The notes beneath the pieces are model-generated. The model saw only the letters and a list, made by a program, of their open reading frames with translations, was not told the origin of the DNA and ran no database searches. Made by a program: the position numbers and the translations under genes. From Leisingera caerulea DSM 24564 (GTDB lineage: Bacteria > Pseudomonadota > Alphaproteobacteria > Rhodobacterales > Rhodobacteraceae): a stretch of DNA of 64,000 nucleotides. Numbering within the stretch: position 1 is the first letter of the stretch; every line of letters starts with the position of its first letter. Shown here piece after piece: positions 1 through 8,316 of the stretch. The stretch is from assembly GCF_000473325.1 (NCBI RefSeq), contig NZ_KI421513.1, positions 2,985,217 through 3,049,216 of the forward strand. Direction: 5' to 3'.

Positions 1-46
1 TTTCACGGCGGGCGCGGACAGGGGGCGGCGCGCGCTGCGGCGCCGT

Positions 47-394
47 TTACAGGGGCTTCAGGTCAGCAGGCACGGCGCGGACGCCGATGGCGTCCAGCTC
101 CGCCAGCAGTTTCGAGCTGTGCTGTGGCCGGGTTTCAGCCTTGATCGCGTCAAAGCGTTTACGCAGCTCTTCCTTTTCCTTGCCCTTGCAATCATTCCAG
201 GGGCGGCCCTGCAGTGCCATCACCAGAACGTAATAGCCGATGAAATGCGGCCGGGTGCCTGTTTCCAGCAGCCGGGCATAGGCCGCATCGGCACCTATGG
301 CGCGCAGGTCTTCAGCCGAGGTGATACCGGCCCGGTGGCAGGCTTCCTCGTAAGCGGGGCCAAGATTGCGGATGGAGGAAATGGCTGTGTTCAT
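47..394 (-). CDS. TfoX C-terminal domain protein
   Basis: 115 residues consisting almost entirely of a TfoX C-terminal domain, a helix-hairpin-helix-like fold seen in competence regulator TfoX/Sxy. The start IRNLGPAYEEACHRAGI and the following TSAEDLRAIGADAAYARL are the typical pattern (leader, 'LR-LGA--AY-RL'). The N-terminal TfoX domain is absent, which is common for stand-alone alphaproteobacterial copies. Its role outside gammaproteobacterial competence is not established. It is transcribed divergently from the P450 gene to the right; the ATG lies at 392-394. Confidence 0.8.
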   Translation of the reverse strand: MNTAISSIRNLGPAYEEACHRAGITSAEDLRAIGADAAYARLLETGTRPHFIGYYVLVMALQGRPWNDCKGKEKEELRKRFDAIKAETRPQHSSKLLAELDAIGVRAVPADLKPL

Positions 395-565
395 GGTTTG
401 TTTCTATCCGCTGAGGGCGCAGTTGTCACGCCGGAAACTGCCATATTCGTTAACCGCGCAGATGCGCCCTGACGCTGGGTCCTTTGCCGCGCTGCCCGAT
501 TGACAGTCGCAAATCCGCCAGAAAGCCTTGCGGTCAAGGCAAGCGGAACCGGTGGGAGAGCGGCG

Positions 566-1795
566 ATGAAGGAAAGCCAGCAAGCAACTGTGAATGTGGA
601 GGGTTTTGATCTGGCGAACCCGCCGGAGGGGTTTGCGGAGGATCCCTTTCCCTATTACGACGCTCTGCTGCGCGATGCGCCGGTGCTGCCGCAGCCGGAC
701 GGGTCGCTGCTGGTAAGCCGCCATGCTGATCTGGACCGGATTTACCGCGACACCACGTTGTTTTCTTCGGACAAGAAGAAGGTGTTTGCCCCCAAATACG
801 GCGCAGGCTCGCCGCTGTTCGAGCACCACACCACCTCGCTGGTGTTCTCCGACCCGCCGCTGCACACGCGGGTGCGCAAGATCATGACCTCAGCCCTGAC
901 CCCGCGGGCGATTGCCAAGATGGAGCCGGGGCTGATAGAAACGGTGGATCATCTGCTGGAGGCGATGGCGGGCAAAGAGCAAGCGGATCTGATCGGCGAT
1001 TTTGCCGCCTCCATCCCGATCCAGATCATCGGCAACCTGCTGGATGTGCCAATGGCGGAGCGTCGGCCGCTGCGCGACTGGTCGCTGGCCATCCTGGGTG
1101 CGCTGGAGCCTGTATTGAGCGCTGAGCAACTGGCCGCCGGGCACCGGGCGGTGGAGGAGTTCAAGGACTACCTTAGCGGTTTGATTGCCCGACGCCGGGC
1201 CTGCCCCGGCGATATCGAAACAGATGTGCTGACGCGGCTGATCCGCGGCGAGGGGGCCGAGGGCACGCTGAGCGAGATCGAACTGATCCAGAACTGCATT
1301 TTCATCCTGAATGCGGGTCACGAGACCACCACCAACCTGATCGGCAACGGGCTGGCACTGCTGCATGACTTCCCAGAGCAGAAGCAGCGGCTGCTGGAGG
1401 CGCCGGAGCTGATCAAACCCGCGATTGAAGAGATGCTTCGGTTCCGCTCACCCAATCAGCTGGGCAACCGGGAAACCACCGCAGAGGTGGAAATTGGCGG
1501 CCACCGGGTGGCGGCGGGAACCAATCTGCATCTGGTGATCGGCGCTGCCAACCGTGATCCGGAGGTGTTTGAAAAGCCGGCGGTTTTCGATATTTCCCGG
1601 AGCCCCAACCGCCATCTTGCCTTTGCCGGCGGCCCGCATGTTTGCGTCGGGCTGACGCTGGCGCGGCTGGAGGGGAAGATCGCAATTGAACGGTTTCTGC
1701 GCCGCTTCCTGCACTATCAGTTGCTGCCCGGGCGGGTGCCGGGCGGACGGATCCGGTTCAGGGGCTATGCGGCCCTGCCTGCCAGGGTGCGCTGA
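566..1795 (+). CDS. cytochrome P450 (bacterial class I type)
   Basis: Soluble P450 of 409 residues; substrate unknown. Visible motifs are the I-helix oxygen-activation sequence LNAGHETTTN, the K-helix ExxR in EEMLRFRSP, and the haem loop FAGGPHVCVG with the axial cysteine at about residue 360. The reading frame is open from 500, but the ATG at 566 is preferred because GGGAGAG sits about 7 bases upstream and the P450 fold begins just after it. No ferredoxin or ferredoxin reductase gene is adjacent, so electron partners must come from elsewhere. A second, unrelated P450 lies at 51842. Confidence 0.93.
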   Translation: MKESQQATVNVEGFDLANPPEGFAEDPFPYYDALLRDAPVLPQPDGSLLVSRHADLDRIYRDTTLFSSDKKKVFAPKYGAGSPLFEHHTTSLVFSDPPLHTRVRKIMTSALTPRAIAKMEPGLIETVDHLLEAMAGKEQADLIGDFAASIPIQIIGNLLDVPMAERRPLRDWSLAILGALEPVLSAEQLAAGHRAVEEFKDYLSGLIARRRACPGDIETDVLTRLIRGEGAEGTLSEIELIQNCIFILNAGHETTTNLIGNGLALLHDFPEQKQRLLEAPELIKPAIEEMLRFRSPNQLGNRETTAEVEIGGHRVAAGTNLHLVIGAANRDPEVFEKPAVFDISRSPNRHLAFAGGPHVCVGLTLARLEGKIAIERFLRRFLHYQLLPGRVPGGRIRFRGYAALPARVR

Positions 1796-1822
1796 TTCAT
1801 TTCCCTTGGGCAGGTGCCTCAA

Positions 1823-2437
1823 TCAGAATAGTCCGGCTTCCTTGGCGGTGAGCGCTGCCTGGGTGCGGTTCTTGGCATCCAGCTTGCGGCACAGGGTGCG
1901 CACATGCAGCTTGATGGTCACCTCCTGGAGGTCGAGATCGCGGGCGATTTCCTTGTTCGACTGCCCCCGGCACAGGCCGTTCAGCACTTCCAGTTCCCGC
2001 GGGCTGAGCTTCTTGGCCAGCGGGTGGGTGCTGGCCGCCGCTTCCTCGCGCATCAGATCGACCGGCACATAGATTTCGCCGGCGCTCATGAAGCGGACCG
2101 CGTTCAGAAGCGATTGCGCCCCCATGGTCTTGGGGATGAAGCCGATGGCGCCCGCATCCAGCGCCTCCTGCGCGGTGCGGGCCGGGGCGCTGCCCGAGAG
2201 GATGGCCACACCCTTGCCGCCATTGGCCGCCAGCGCCCTGGCCAGCCCGTCGAGCCCCATCATCCCCGGCATGTTGTAGTCGAGCAATACCAGGTCAAAC
2301 GGGCCCTGGCCGGAAATCTGTTCGATCGCGCCGGACAGATCGGTGGCCAGCGCCACCTCGGCGCCGCCCTCGGACCGGAGGTAGGCGGAGATGGTTTCCC
2401 GTACCATGTCGTGATCGTCTGCCAGCAAAATTCGCAT
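1823..2437 (-). CDS. LuxR/NarL-type response regulator
   Basis: 204 residues: an N-terminal receiver domain (MRILLADDHD, phospho-acceptor Asp53 in LLDYNMPG, conserved Lys in FIPKT) and a C-terminal LuxR-type helix-turn-helix (LSPRELEVLNGLCRGQSNKEIA). The frame is open to 2647, but ATG 2437 begins exactly at the receiver fold and is preceded by an AGGGGC ribosome site. It lies divergent from the molybdopterin-fold protein and hybrid kinase at 2750-5756, which makes it the likely output of that phosphorelay. This pairing is inferred from position. Confidence 0.9.
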   Translation of the reverse strand: MRILLADDHDMVRETISAYLRSEGGAEVALATDLSGAIEQISGQGPFDLVLLDYNMPGMMGLDGLARALAANGGKGVAILSGSAPARTAQEALDAGAIGFIPKTMGAQSLLNAVRFMSAGEIYVPVDLMREEAAASTHPLAKKLSPRELEVLNGLCRGQSNKEIARDLDLQEVTIKLHVRTLCRKLDAKNRTQAALTAKEAGLF

Positions 2438-2749
2438 GATGCCCCTGGACCTGTTTTTCAACTCACGGTCCCAGTCTACAGCCACAAGTGTTTCAAAACT
2501 GTCAACTGGGGATTGCGCGCCCGCCTGGTAATAGGACATCTGTTGCTGCTCCTGTGCGTTTGCCGGAATATTATTGATATTAGGCCGGCCGGGCGGCGGC
2601 CGGTAAGCCAACATTAGGGTGCTGGCGCTACGCTTGCGGCTGGGCACCCTATACGGAAGGTCAGGATCCTATCCTCTGGTGCCGGTTTCCGGGCTGCGCC
2701 GATGTGGCATGGTTCCGGGGAAGTCGATGAAGGCATGAGGAGAGCTGGA
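2438..2749. promoter_or_regulatory. divergent intergenic region of the phosphorelay module
   Basis: 312 bases between the divergently read response regulator and the molybdopterin-fold gene. The left part codes an open but unlikely N-terminal extension of the regulator. There is a GC-rich imperfect hairpin around 2585-2602 and no other gene. It must carry both promoters; I could not assign -35/-10 boxes with confidence. Confidence 0.4.
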
Positions 2750-3247
2750 ATGAGAGGAATTATGTCGAGGGCCGCGGTGCTGGCTGCCCTGGTGGTCATG
2801 ACCTGTGCCGCAGCTGTTTTCGCAGGCGAAGAGCCGCGGGTGCTGCTGTCCGTGCGTATGGACGGCGCGGCAGAGCCGTCGGCGCAGTACACGATCGAGG
2901 ATCTGCGCGCGCTGGATCCCGTGACCTTTGAGACGGAAACCATCTGGACCACCGGCCCGCAGCAGTTCACCGGCGTGCCGCTGGCGGTTCTGATGGCGCG
3001 GATGGGCGTGAGCGGCGGCCTGATGGTGGCGCATGCTGTGAACGACTATTCGGTGGACATCCCGGTGTCGGACGCGGTTGAGGGCGGACCGATTGTTGCC
3101 TTTGAACGCAATGGCGCGGAAATGTCACTGCGCAACAAGGGGCCGCTGTGGGTGGTGTACCCCTACGACAGCAACCCGGCCTACAGGACTGAGGAGGTCT
3201 ATTCGCGCAGCATCTGGCAACTCGACCGCATCGTGATCCAGCCGTGA
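2750..3247 (+). CDS. periplasmic molybdopterin-dependent oxidoreductase-fold protein
   Basis: 165 residues with a signal peptide (MSRAAVLAALVVMTCAAAVFA) followed by a small oxidoreductase molybdopterin-binding-type fold: YTIEDLRALDPVTFET, TGVPLAVLMARMGV, and the C-terminal GPLWVVYPYDSNP. AGGAGAG at 2738-2744 selects ATG 2750. The domain is far shorter than catalytic sulfite-oxidase-type enzymes and lacks an obvious cofactor cysteine, so it may act as a periplasmic ligand or signal sensor. It ends 25 bases before the hybrid kinase, which suggests an operon and a sensor-input role. Confidence 0.75.
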   Translation: MRGIMSRAAVLAALVVMTCAAAVFAGEEPRVLLSVRMDGAAEPSAQYTIEDLRALDPVTFETETIWTTGPQQFTGVPLAVLMARMGVSGGLMVAHAVNDYSVDIPVSDAVEGGPIVAFERNGAEMSLRNKGPLWVVYPYDSNPAYRTEEVYSRSIWQLDRIVIQP

Positions 3248-3272
3248 CCGGAGGGCAGGGGGCCGGCTGCTG

Positions 3273-5756
3273 ATGCTTCACGGGTTTCCATCTGTACCGC
3301 GCTGGGTTCTGGCGCTGGTGCTGGCCATCGCTGCGGCGCTGGCGGCGCAGTCGGTGCGGCTGGGCCATCAGGTCCTGCAGGAGCTAGACGGGCTGTCGAC
3401 CGCGGCCACTGACAACATGCAGTGGAACCTGTCCCAGGCCGAGGTGGAGCATCTGAAGCTGCAGACCGCGGTGCTGACGGCGCGCACGCCTGCCGATCTG
3501 GCCCGGCTGCGGCGCCAGTTCGACATTTATTACAGCCGGATCGCGACCTTCCGCGAAAGCCCTCTGTTTGCGGACTTGCGCCGCAGCCAGGGCGGGGCGG
3601 GGCTGCTGCAGCAGATGCAGGACCGCCTGGACCGGATGGCGGCAGTGGTGGACAGTGGCGATCAGGCGCTCTTGAACGGATTGCCAAAGCTTGAGGCGGA
3701 GCTGGAGGCAAACAGCGCCGACGTGCGTGAGCTGGCCTTGTTCGGAGTTGTCCTGCAGGTTGACGATACCAAGGACAAGCGGCTGCAGCTTTTCACTATC
3801 CTGTCCCGGCTGGGCTGGGTGGTGCTGGCGTTGGTGCTGGCGCTGGCGCTGGCGGCGCTGATGCTCGGGCGGCTGTACCGCAAGGGGCGTCAGATGGCGA
3901 TCGAGCGCAGCCGGGCCGCGGCGCGGATGGAGGCAATGATCGCCTCGTCTTTGGACGCGATTCTGGTGGTTGGCGCCGACGGGCGGATCCAAGCCTTCAA
4001 CGGCGCGGCGGAATCGGTTTTCGGCTACAGCCGCGAAGAGGCGGTCGGCCAGCCGATGGTCAACCTGATCGTGCCGGACCATTTGCAGGAGGCGCACAAG
4101 GCCGGGATGAAACGCTTCCTGCAAACCGGCGAAGCGCGGGTTGCGGGCAAGGGGCGGTTGCAGCTTGAGGCGCGGCGCAAATCCGGCGAGCTGTTTCCGG
4201 TCGAGCTGTCGGTCTCGGTCAGCCAATCGGGCACCGACATGGTGTTTGTCAGCTTCCTGCGGGACATATCCGAGCGGATCGCAGCGGAAGAGGAGCTTCG
4301 GCGCGCCCGCGATGATGCGCTGGCAGGCGAGCGGGCCAAGCACAATCTCCTGACGGTGATGAGCCACGAGATGCGCACGCCGCTGACCGGGGTGCTGGGT
4401 GCCATCGACCTGATCGAGGGCACCGGGCCGACACAGGAGCAGCGCCGCTATTTGCAGGCGATGCGGGTTTCGGGCGAGCTGCTGCTTCATCATGTCAATG
4501 ACGTGCTGGAGCTGTCACGGCTGGAAGCCGGTGCTGACTCGGAAAAACTGCGGATTTTCGATCTGGAAGAGCTGGTCAGCGGCCTGGTTGAGAGCCAGCA
4601 GGCCAGTGCCAAGGGCCGGGGGATCGACCTGTCGCTGCACTGCAGCCTGAGTGGGAAACCCGTGGTCGCCGGCCGCCCCCGCGCGGTGCAGCAGGTGCTG
4701 TTGAACCTGATCGGCAACGCCTTGAAATTCACCAGAGAAGGCGCGGTGAGCATTGACGTGATGCGTTTGCCGGATGGCGAAACGGTGGAGTTCAGCGTGG
4801 CTGATACCGGCCAGGGCATCGCGCCGGAGAACCTTGACCGGATCTTCGAGGATTTCATTACCCTGGATGCCAGCTATGGCCGCAGCAGGGAGGGCACCGG
4901 GCTGGGGTTGTCGATCACCAAACGCCTGGTGGAGGCGATGGGCGGCTCCATCACCTGCGAAAGCGAGCCGGGCGAGGGCAGCCTGTTCACCATTGCACTG
5001 GCTCTGCCCGCGGCCAAAGCGCCGCCGCGGCAGGCCGAACAGGACCAGCCCCGGAACAAGGGGGCCTGCCGGCTGCTGATCGCGGAGGACAATGACATCA
5101 ACCGCGAGCTGCTGGCCACCTTGCTAGGCCAGGAGGGGCACCAGGTCACCGCGGTGCCGGGCGGTGCCGAGGCGGTGCAGGCGGCCGGGGAGGGCCGGTT
5201 CGACCTTATTCTAATGGACATCAGCATGCCGGAGGTTGATGGGATTGAGGCGCTGCGCCGGATCCGCGCCAGGCAGCTGGCCGAGGGCACCGACATCGTT
5301 GCGCTGACCGCCCATGCCGCAGCGGAGGACCATGCCCGCATTCTGGAGGCAGGGTTTGCCGAGGTGCTGACCAAGCCGGTCAACAAGGCGGAACTTGCAG
5401 ATGTGATTGCCCGCCGGGCCGGCGGCGGGGTCAAGGCGCTGCCCAGAACCGAATCCGATATCCACCAGTTCTTCGAGGCCTTGGGAAAGGATCGGGCGCG
5501 CAGCTTCCTGGTTTCCTTCTGTGATGAGGTGAGCCAGTTGCAGGACACGCTTCTGAGCGCTGCGGTGCTGGAGGACCCCCAGCGCAAAGAAGCGCACCGG
5601 CTGGCCGGATCGGCAGCAGTGCTGGGGTTGTCGGATCTTCGCAGGGCGATGCTGGCAATTGAAAAGGCGGAGCTGGGAGAGAACCCGCCCTTGGCACCGT
5701 TCCAGCAGGCTTGGGCCAGTGCGTCAATGATCCTGGCGCCGCATCTGCATTCCTGA
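3273..5756 (+). CDS. hybrid sensor histidine kinase (TM-sensor-TM-PAS-HisKA-HATPase-REC-Hpt)
   Basis: 827 residues. Order: TM helix at about 10-26, periplasmic helical sensor at about 27-175, TM helix at about 180-200, PAS (SSLDAILVVGADGRIQAFN), HisKA with phospho-acceptor His365 (MSHEMRTPLTG), HATPase_c (N box LNLIGNALKFT, DTGQGIAP, GTGLGLSITK), receiver with Asp649 (LILMDISMPE), and a C-terminal Hpt with His775 (AHRLAGSA). This is a complete internal phosphorelay that needs a separate response regulator; the divergent LuxR-type gene at 1823 is the obvious partner. It probably shares a transcript with the molybdopterin-fold gene upstream. Confidence 0.93.
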   Translation: MLHGFPSVPRWVLALVLAIAAALAAQSVRLGHQVLQELDGLSTAATDNMQWNLSQAEVEHLKLQTAVLTARTPADLARLRRQFDIYYSRIATFRESPLFADLRRSQGGAGLLQQMQDRLDRMAAVVDSGDQALLNGLPKLEAELEANSADVRELALFGVVLQVDDTKDKRLQLFTILSRLGWVVLALVLALALAALMLGRLYRKGRQMAIERSRAAARMEAMIASSLDAILVVGADGRIQAFNGAAESVFGYSREEAVGQPMVNLIVPDHLQEAHKAGMKRFLQTGEARVAGKGRLQLEARRKSGELFPVELSVSVSQSGTDMVFVSFLRDISERIAAEEELRRARDDALAGERAKHNLLTVMSHEMRTPLTGVLGAIDLIEGTGPTQEQRRYLQAMRVSGELLLHHVNDVLELSRLEAGADSEKLRIFDLEELVSGLVESQQASAKGRGIDLSLHCSLSGKPVVAGRPRAVQQVLLNLIGNALKFTREGAVSIDVMRLPDGETVEFSVADTGQGIAPENLDRIFEDFITLDASYGRSREGTGLGLSITKRLVEAMGGSITCESEPGEGSLFTIALALPAAKAPPRQAEQDQPRNKGACRLLIAEDNDINRELLATLLGQEGHQVTAVPGGAEAVQAAGEGRFDLILMDISMPEVDGIEALRRIRARQLAEGTDIVALTAHAAAEDHARILEAGFAEVLTKPVNKAELADVIARRAGGGVKALPRTESDIHQFFEALGKDRARSFLVSFCDEVSQLQDTLLSAAVLEDPQRKEAHRLAGSAAVLGLSDLRRAMLAIEKAELGENPPLAPFQQAWASASMILAPHLHS

Positions 5757-5833
5757 CGGTGCGGCAGCCGTTCTTGGCGGAGCATCTGGGAGGAGTGGGG
5801 GAGGCTGCCGAATCGGAACGGCTGGGGCAAGCC

Positions 5834-5865
5834 AAAAGGGGGCAAAGCATCTCTACTTTGACCCC
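5834..5865 (-). terminator. orphaned tRNA-Asn terminator
   Basis: On the minus strand the arms 5856-5865 and 5838-5847 form a 10-bp stem with one mismatch, followed by TTTT. It lies 8 bases beyond the truncated tRNA-Asn 3' end, so it is most simply the original terminator of the host tRNA, separated from it by the 15-kb insertion. Confidence 0.6.
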
Positions 5866-5873
5866 TGTAAATC

Positions 5874-5920
5874 TGGCTCCGGCGGTAGGGATCGAACCTA
5901 CGACCAATTGATTAACAGTC
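5874..5920 (-). repeat. left attachment site: 47-bp 3' fragment of tRNA-Asn
   Basis: 47 bases identical to 21308-21354 and to 21661-21707. The sequence covers CCA, acceptor strand, T arm, variable loop and anticodon region (minus strand), then stops matching tRNA. This is the usual duplicated core left by tyrosine-recombinase integration into a tRNA gene. An integrase gene starts 140 bases to the right. Confidence 0.93.
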
Positions 5921-6060
5921 TGAGATTGCGAGTAAATCATGGTCCATTTTGGCTCATTCGGGGCGTACGACCCCTTGAAAACATAGCAATATCATCCCGG
6001 TAGCACCATCCAGGCCCACCTGGATTAATCGCAAACACTGTACTCGGGACTGTACTTTCC

Positions 6061-7185
6061 ATGACCATATTCAAATTCACCGAGGCCCGTATCAGGGACC
6101 TTCCACTTGGCTCGGGCATCCATCGGGATACCGATGTGAAAGGGCTGATGTGCATCTGCCATAAGACCTGCAAGACCTTTTCTGTGCAAAGCGACGTCCG
6201 CCGGGAAAAACGGCACGTTCGAACCGTGAGGGTCAAGATCGGACGTGCTGACCATATCCGACTGGCCGAGGCCAGAAATGAGGCCCGAAAACTCATGGCC
6301 ACGATCCAGTCTGGCGTTGATCCCACGGCGGGGCCGGAGTCCACCGGCATCACGTTGGAACAAGCCCTGAAGGAGCATCTAAAAGAGCGGGAACTTTCCG
6401 ATGCTACGGTCAGGAATTACCAATACCATATGGACAACTACCTTGGGCGTCTTCGGCGTCGTGCAGTGGCTGACATTACGCGTCAGGACTGCCGAGAGCT
6501 TATGGACCAACTCACAAAGCGTCACGGCAAGACTACGGGTGGTTCGGTCATGCGCACCGTTCGAGCTCTTGTGAATACGGCCCGTCGCAATGACGAGACG
6601 ATTGGGGCAAACCCGGTTGATGCCCTCCGTGTCCCTGCAACCCCGAAGCGGAAAGTCGGGGAACTGGACATGGCCGATTTCTGGTCCACCACCGAAGCTA
6701 TGTCTCCCTTGATGCGTGACCTGCAACGGACGTTCCTTTTGACGGGTGCACGGAGAACATCTCTGCTTGGTGTGAAATGTGCCGACTTCGACACCGAGGC
6801 TGGCGTTCTGACCTTTACCCATATGAAAACAGGTGGAGCTTGGTCCTTCCCAACCGGCCGCTGGTTGACCGAAACCTTGAGGGCCAGAATGAAGGAGGAC
6901 GAGCCTCTAAACTCGCCCTGGCTTTGGCCGTCACCCGGATCAGCCACAGGCCATGTTGCAGAACCAAAGCGGGCTGGTGTTCCGTCTCCGCACGCACTTC
7001 GCCACCATGCTCGGACGATGATGATTGCCGCTGGTGTGCCTTATGCAGAAGGGGCGCTTCTGTTGGGTCAAAGGCTTCCAGGGGCTTCTGGCGGGTATGT
7101 GCATCAGACGCATTTGGTTGAAGCCCTTCGTCCCCATTCACAAGCCTTAGAGGATTTGGTTTTGGCCAAGGCAGGCATTGCGTGA
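6061..7185 (+). CDS. tyrosine recombinase (integrase)
   Basis: 374 residues. An N-terminal arm-binding part is followed by a SAM-like core-binding domain at about 97-190 (LEQALKEHLKERELSDATVRNY) and the catalytic domain. Visible catalytic residues are Arg231 (LTGARRTSLL), Lys256 (THMKTGG), His311-x-x-Arg314 (HALRHHART) and the nucleophile Tyr346 (GGYVH). The usual box-III LGH reads LGQ (Gln336), a tolerated but less common variant. The gene lies right beside the tRNA-Asn fragment, as expected for the enzyme that inserted the island. Confidence 0.93.
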   Translation: MTIFKFTEARIRDLPLGSGIHRDTDVKGLMCICHKTCKTFSVQSDVRREKRHVRTVRVKIGRADHIRLAEARNEARKLMATIQSGVDPTAGPESTGITLEQALKEHLKERELSDATVRNYQYHMDNYLGRLRRRAVADITRQDCRELMDQLTKRHGKTTGGSVMRTVRALVNTARRNDETIGANPVDALRVPATPKRKVGELDMADFWSTTEAMSPLMRDLQRTFLLTGARRTSLLGVKCADFDTEAGVLTFTHMKTGGAWSFPTGRWLTETLRARMKEDEPLNSPWLWPSPGSATGHVAEPKRAGVPSPHALRHHARTMMIAAGVPYAEGALLLGQRLPGASGGYVHQTHLVEALRPHSQALEDLVLAKAGIA

Positions 7186-7291
7186 ATGATGGTACGCCAG
7201 CTTAACTCGCTGGCATATCAAGACCTTGCAAGCTGATAACCTGATTTCATCGCTGTCCATTTGGACGCACTTGGATATTGGAGTTATCAGC

Positions 7292-7480
7292 ATGAGCACC
7301 CCACACACTGACACCCCTTGGATGACAACCGAGGCCGCTGCCAAATACCTTTCGGTCTCACCTGGCACCATGCACAATTGGCGTAGCAAGGGCACTGGCC
7401 CGTCTTACCGGACCGTTGGCCGAATTGTCCGTTATCACCGTGACGACCTGGACGCCTTTATGATGTCGGGGGCAGCGTGA
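7292..7480 (+). CDS. excisionase/AlpA-like HTH protein
   Basis: 62 residues with a winged-helix excisionase-family HTH: TTEAAAKYLSVSPGTMHNWR, then GPSYRTVGRIVRYHRDDLDAFM. The frame is open from 7226, but ATG 7292 follows GGAG with 8-base spacing. Directly after the integrase, it is the likely directionality factor or the satellite's transcriptional regulator. It couples to the next gene through a TGATG overlap. Confidence 0.85.
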   Translation: MSTPHTDTPWMTTEAAAKYLSVSPGTMHNWRSKGTGPSYRTVGRIVRYHRDDLDAFMMSGAA

Positions 7481-7893
7481 TGCGAACGATTACAGTCACA
7501 CAGCACCGAGACCCGATGCCGGACTATTCCGACGAAGAAGACCGGTACGAGATGGCCAAGATGCTCCTGCAAGAGGCTGAATTGGACAGCACCGATCCGG
7601 TTGAGCAGGTGATCGAGGCCAGTTGGGCTGCGGGCTTCAACGGCTTTGACGATGCCTGTCTTCGATTGCTTGCCGAGTTTCTGGGTCTTCTCCCGATTGA
7701 TTGGATGCAAGACGAGCAGGGGAAAATAACCGTTCAATTCGGCACCGCTTTGGATGCGATCAACTCGAATGCAGACAACGTGAATTTCTGGGAAAACGGA
7801 TACTTGCGGGACGAAGCCGCAAGACGTGAGCCGAACAGGTGGCGTGTCCATGAGGCGGAACTGGCAAGACAATTCCACCAGCATGTGACCTAA
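7480..7893 (+). CDS. unknown small acidic protein
   Basis: 137 residues, acidic, helical; no family recognised. ATG 7480 shares its A with the TGA of the preceding HTH gene (TGATG), which indicates translational coupling; an in-frame GTG at 7477 is the alternative. Residues such as SWAAGFNGFDDACLRLLAEF suggest a helical, possibly structural or regulatory protein. Its place between two HTH genes suggests an early element function. Confidence 0.65.
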   Translation: MRTITVTQHRDPMPDYSDEEDRYEMAKMLLQEAELDSTDPVEQVIEASWAAGFNGFDDACLRLLAEFLGLLPIDWMQDEQGKITVQFGTALDAINSNADNVNFWENGYLRDEAARREPNRWRVHEAELARQFHQHVT

Positions 7894-8009
7894 GACCAAC
7901 GATCCGCTTTGAGGGTGAGGCTAAAGATTTCCCTACGCCAGCGTTCGTTGCGTGCGGGTCAAGTGTTGGTATGCGGGGGAATTTGGGCACGGTATTGTTC
8001 TGATCGATA

Positions 8010-8048
8010 GACCGGATTGCCACAGCCGCCTAGCAGGACAATCCGGTC
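8010..8048. promoter_or_regulatory. 10-bp inverted repeat upstream of HTH gene
   Basis: Perfect arms GACCGGATTG (8010-8019) and CAATCCGGTC (8039-8048) with a 19-base spacer, 28 bases before the HTH gene. The arms have no following T-run, so a protein-binding site or an mRNA hairpin upstream of the AGGAGG-like ribosome site is more likely than a terminator. Confidence 0.45.
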
Positions 8049-8075
8049 GATACTTTAGCATATAGGAGGCCTGCC

Positions 8076-8315
8076 ATGCCTGAGAATGAAGATAACGCCC
8101 CCAAGCCTTCTGGCACACCATTGAAAGACCTTCTGACGACGAAGGAAGCCGCAGCCTTGACCGGGCATCCGGCAACCACGCTGATGGCCTTCCGCAATCG
8201 CCGCAACAACACCAAATACAAGAATGCTGGCCCTGATTACGTAAAGATCGGGACGGCCGTTTTCTATGAGCGTTCTGTGATTGAGGCCTACAACGCCAAT
8301 CGTGCGGGGGCTTGA
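8076..8315 (+). CDS. second HTH DNA-binding protein
   Basis: 79 residues: LLTTKEAAALTGHPATTLMAFRNRR is an excisionase/MerR-type helix-turn-helix, and GPDYVKIGTAVFYERSVIEAY is the wing and final helix. TAGGAGG lies 5-8 bases upstream of ATG 8076. It ends one base before the replication gene, so the two are cotranscribed. Together with the 7292 protein it gives the island two AlpA-like regulators. Confidence 0.82.
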   Translation: MPENEDNAPKPSGTPLKDLLTTKEAAALTGHPATTLMAFRNRRNNTKYKNAGPDYVKIGTAVFYERSVIEAYNANRAGA

Positions 8316-8316
8316 A

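Noticed and set aside
5711..5911. small ORF ending in ...VGIEPTTN, and a similar one at 21536-21724 ending through the tRNA
   Set aside because: The ends are translations of tRNA-Asn sequence, a well-known source of false small proteins.
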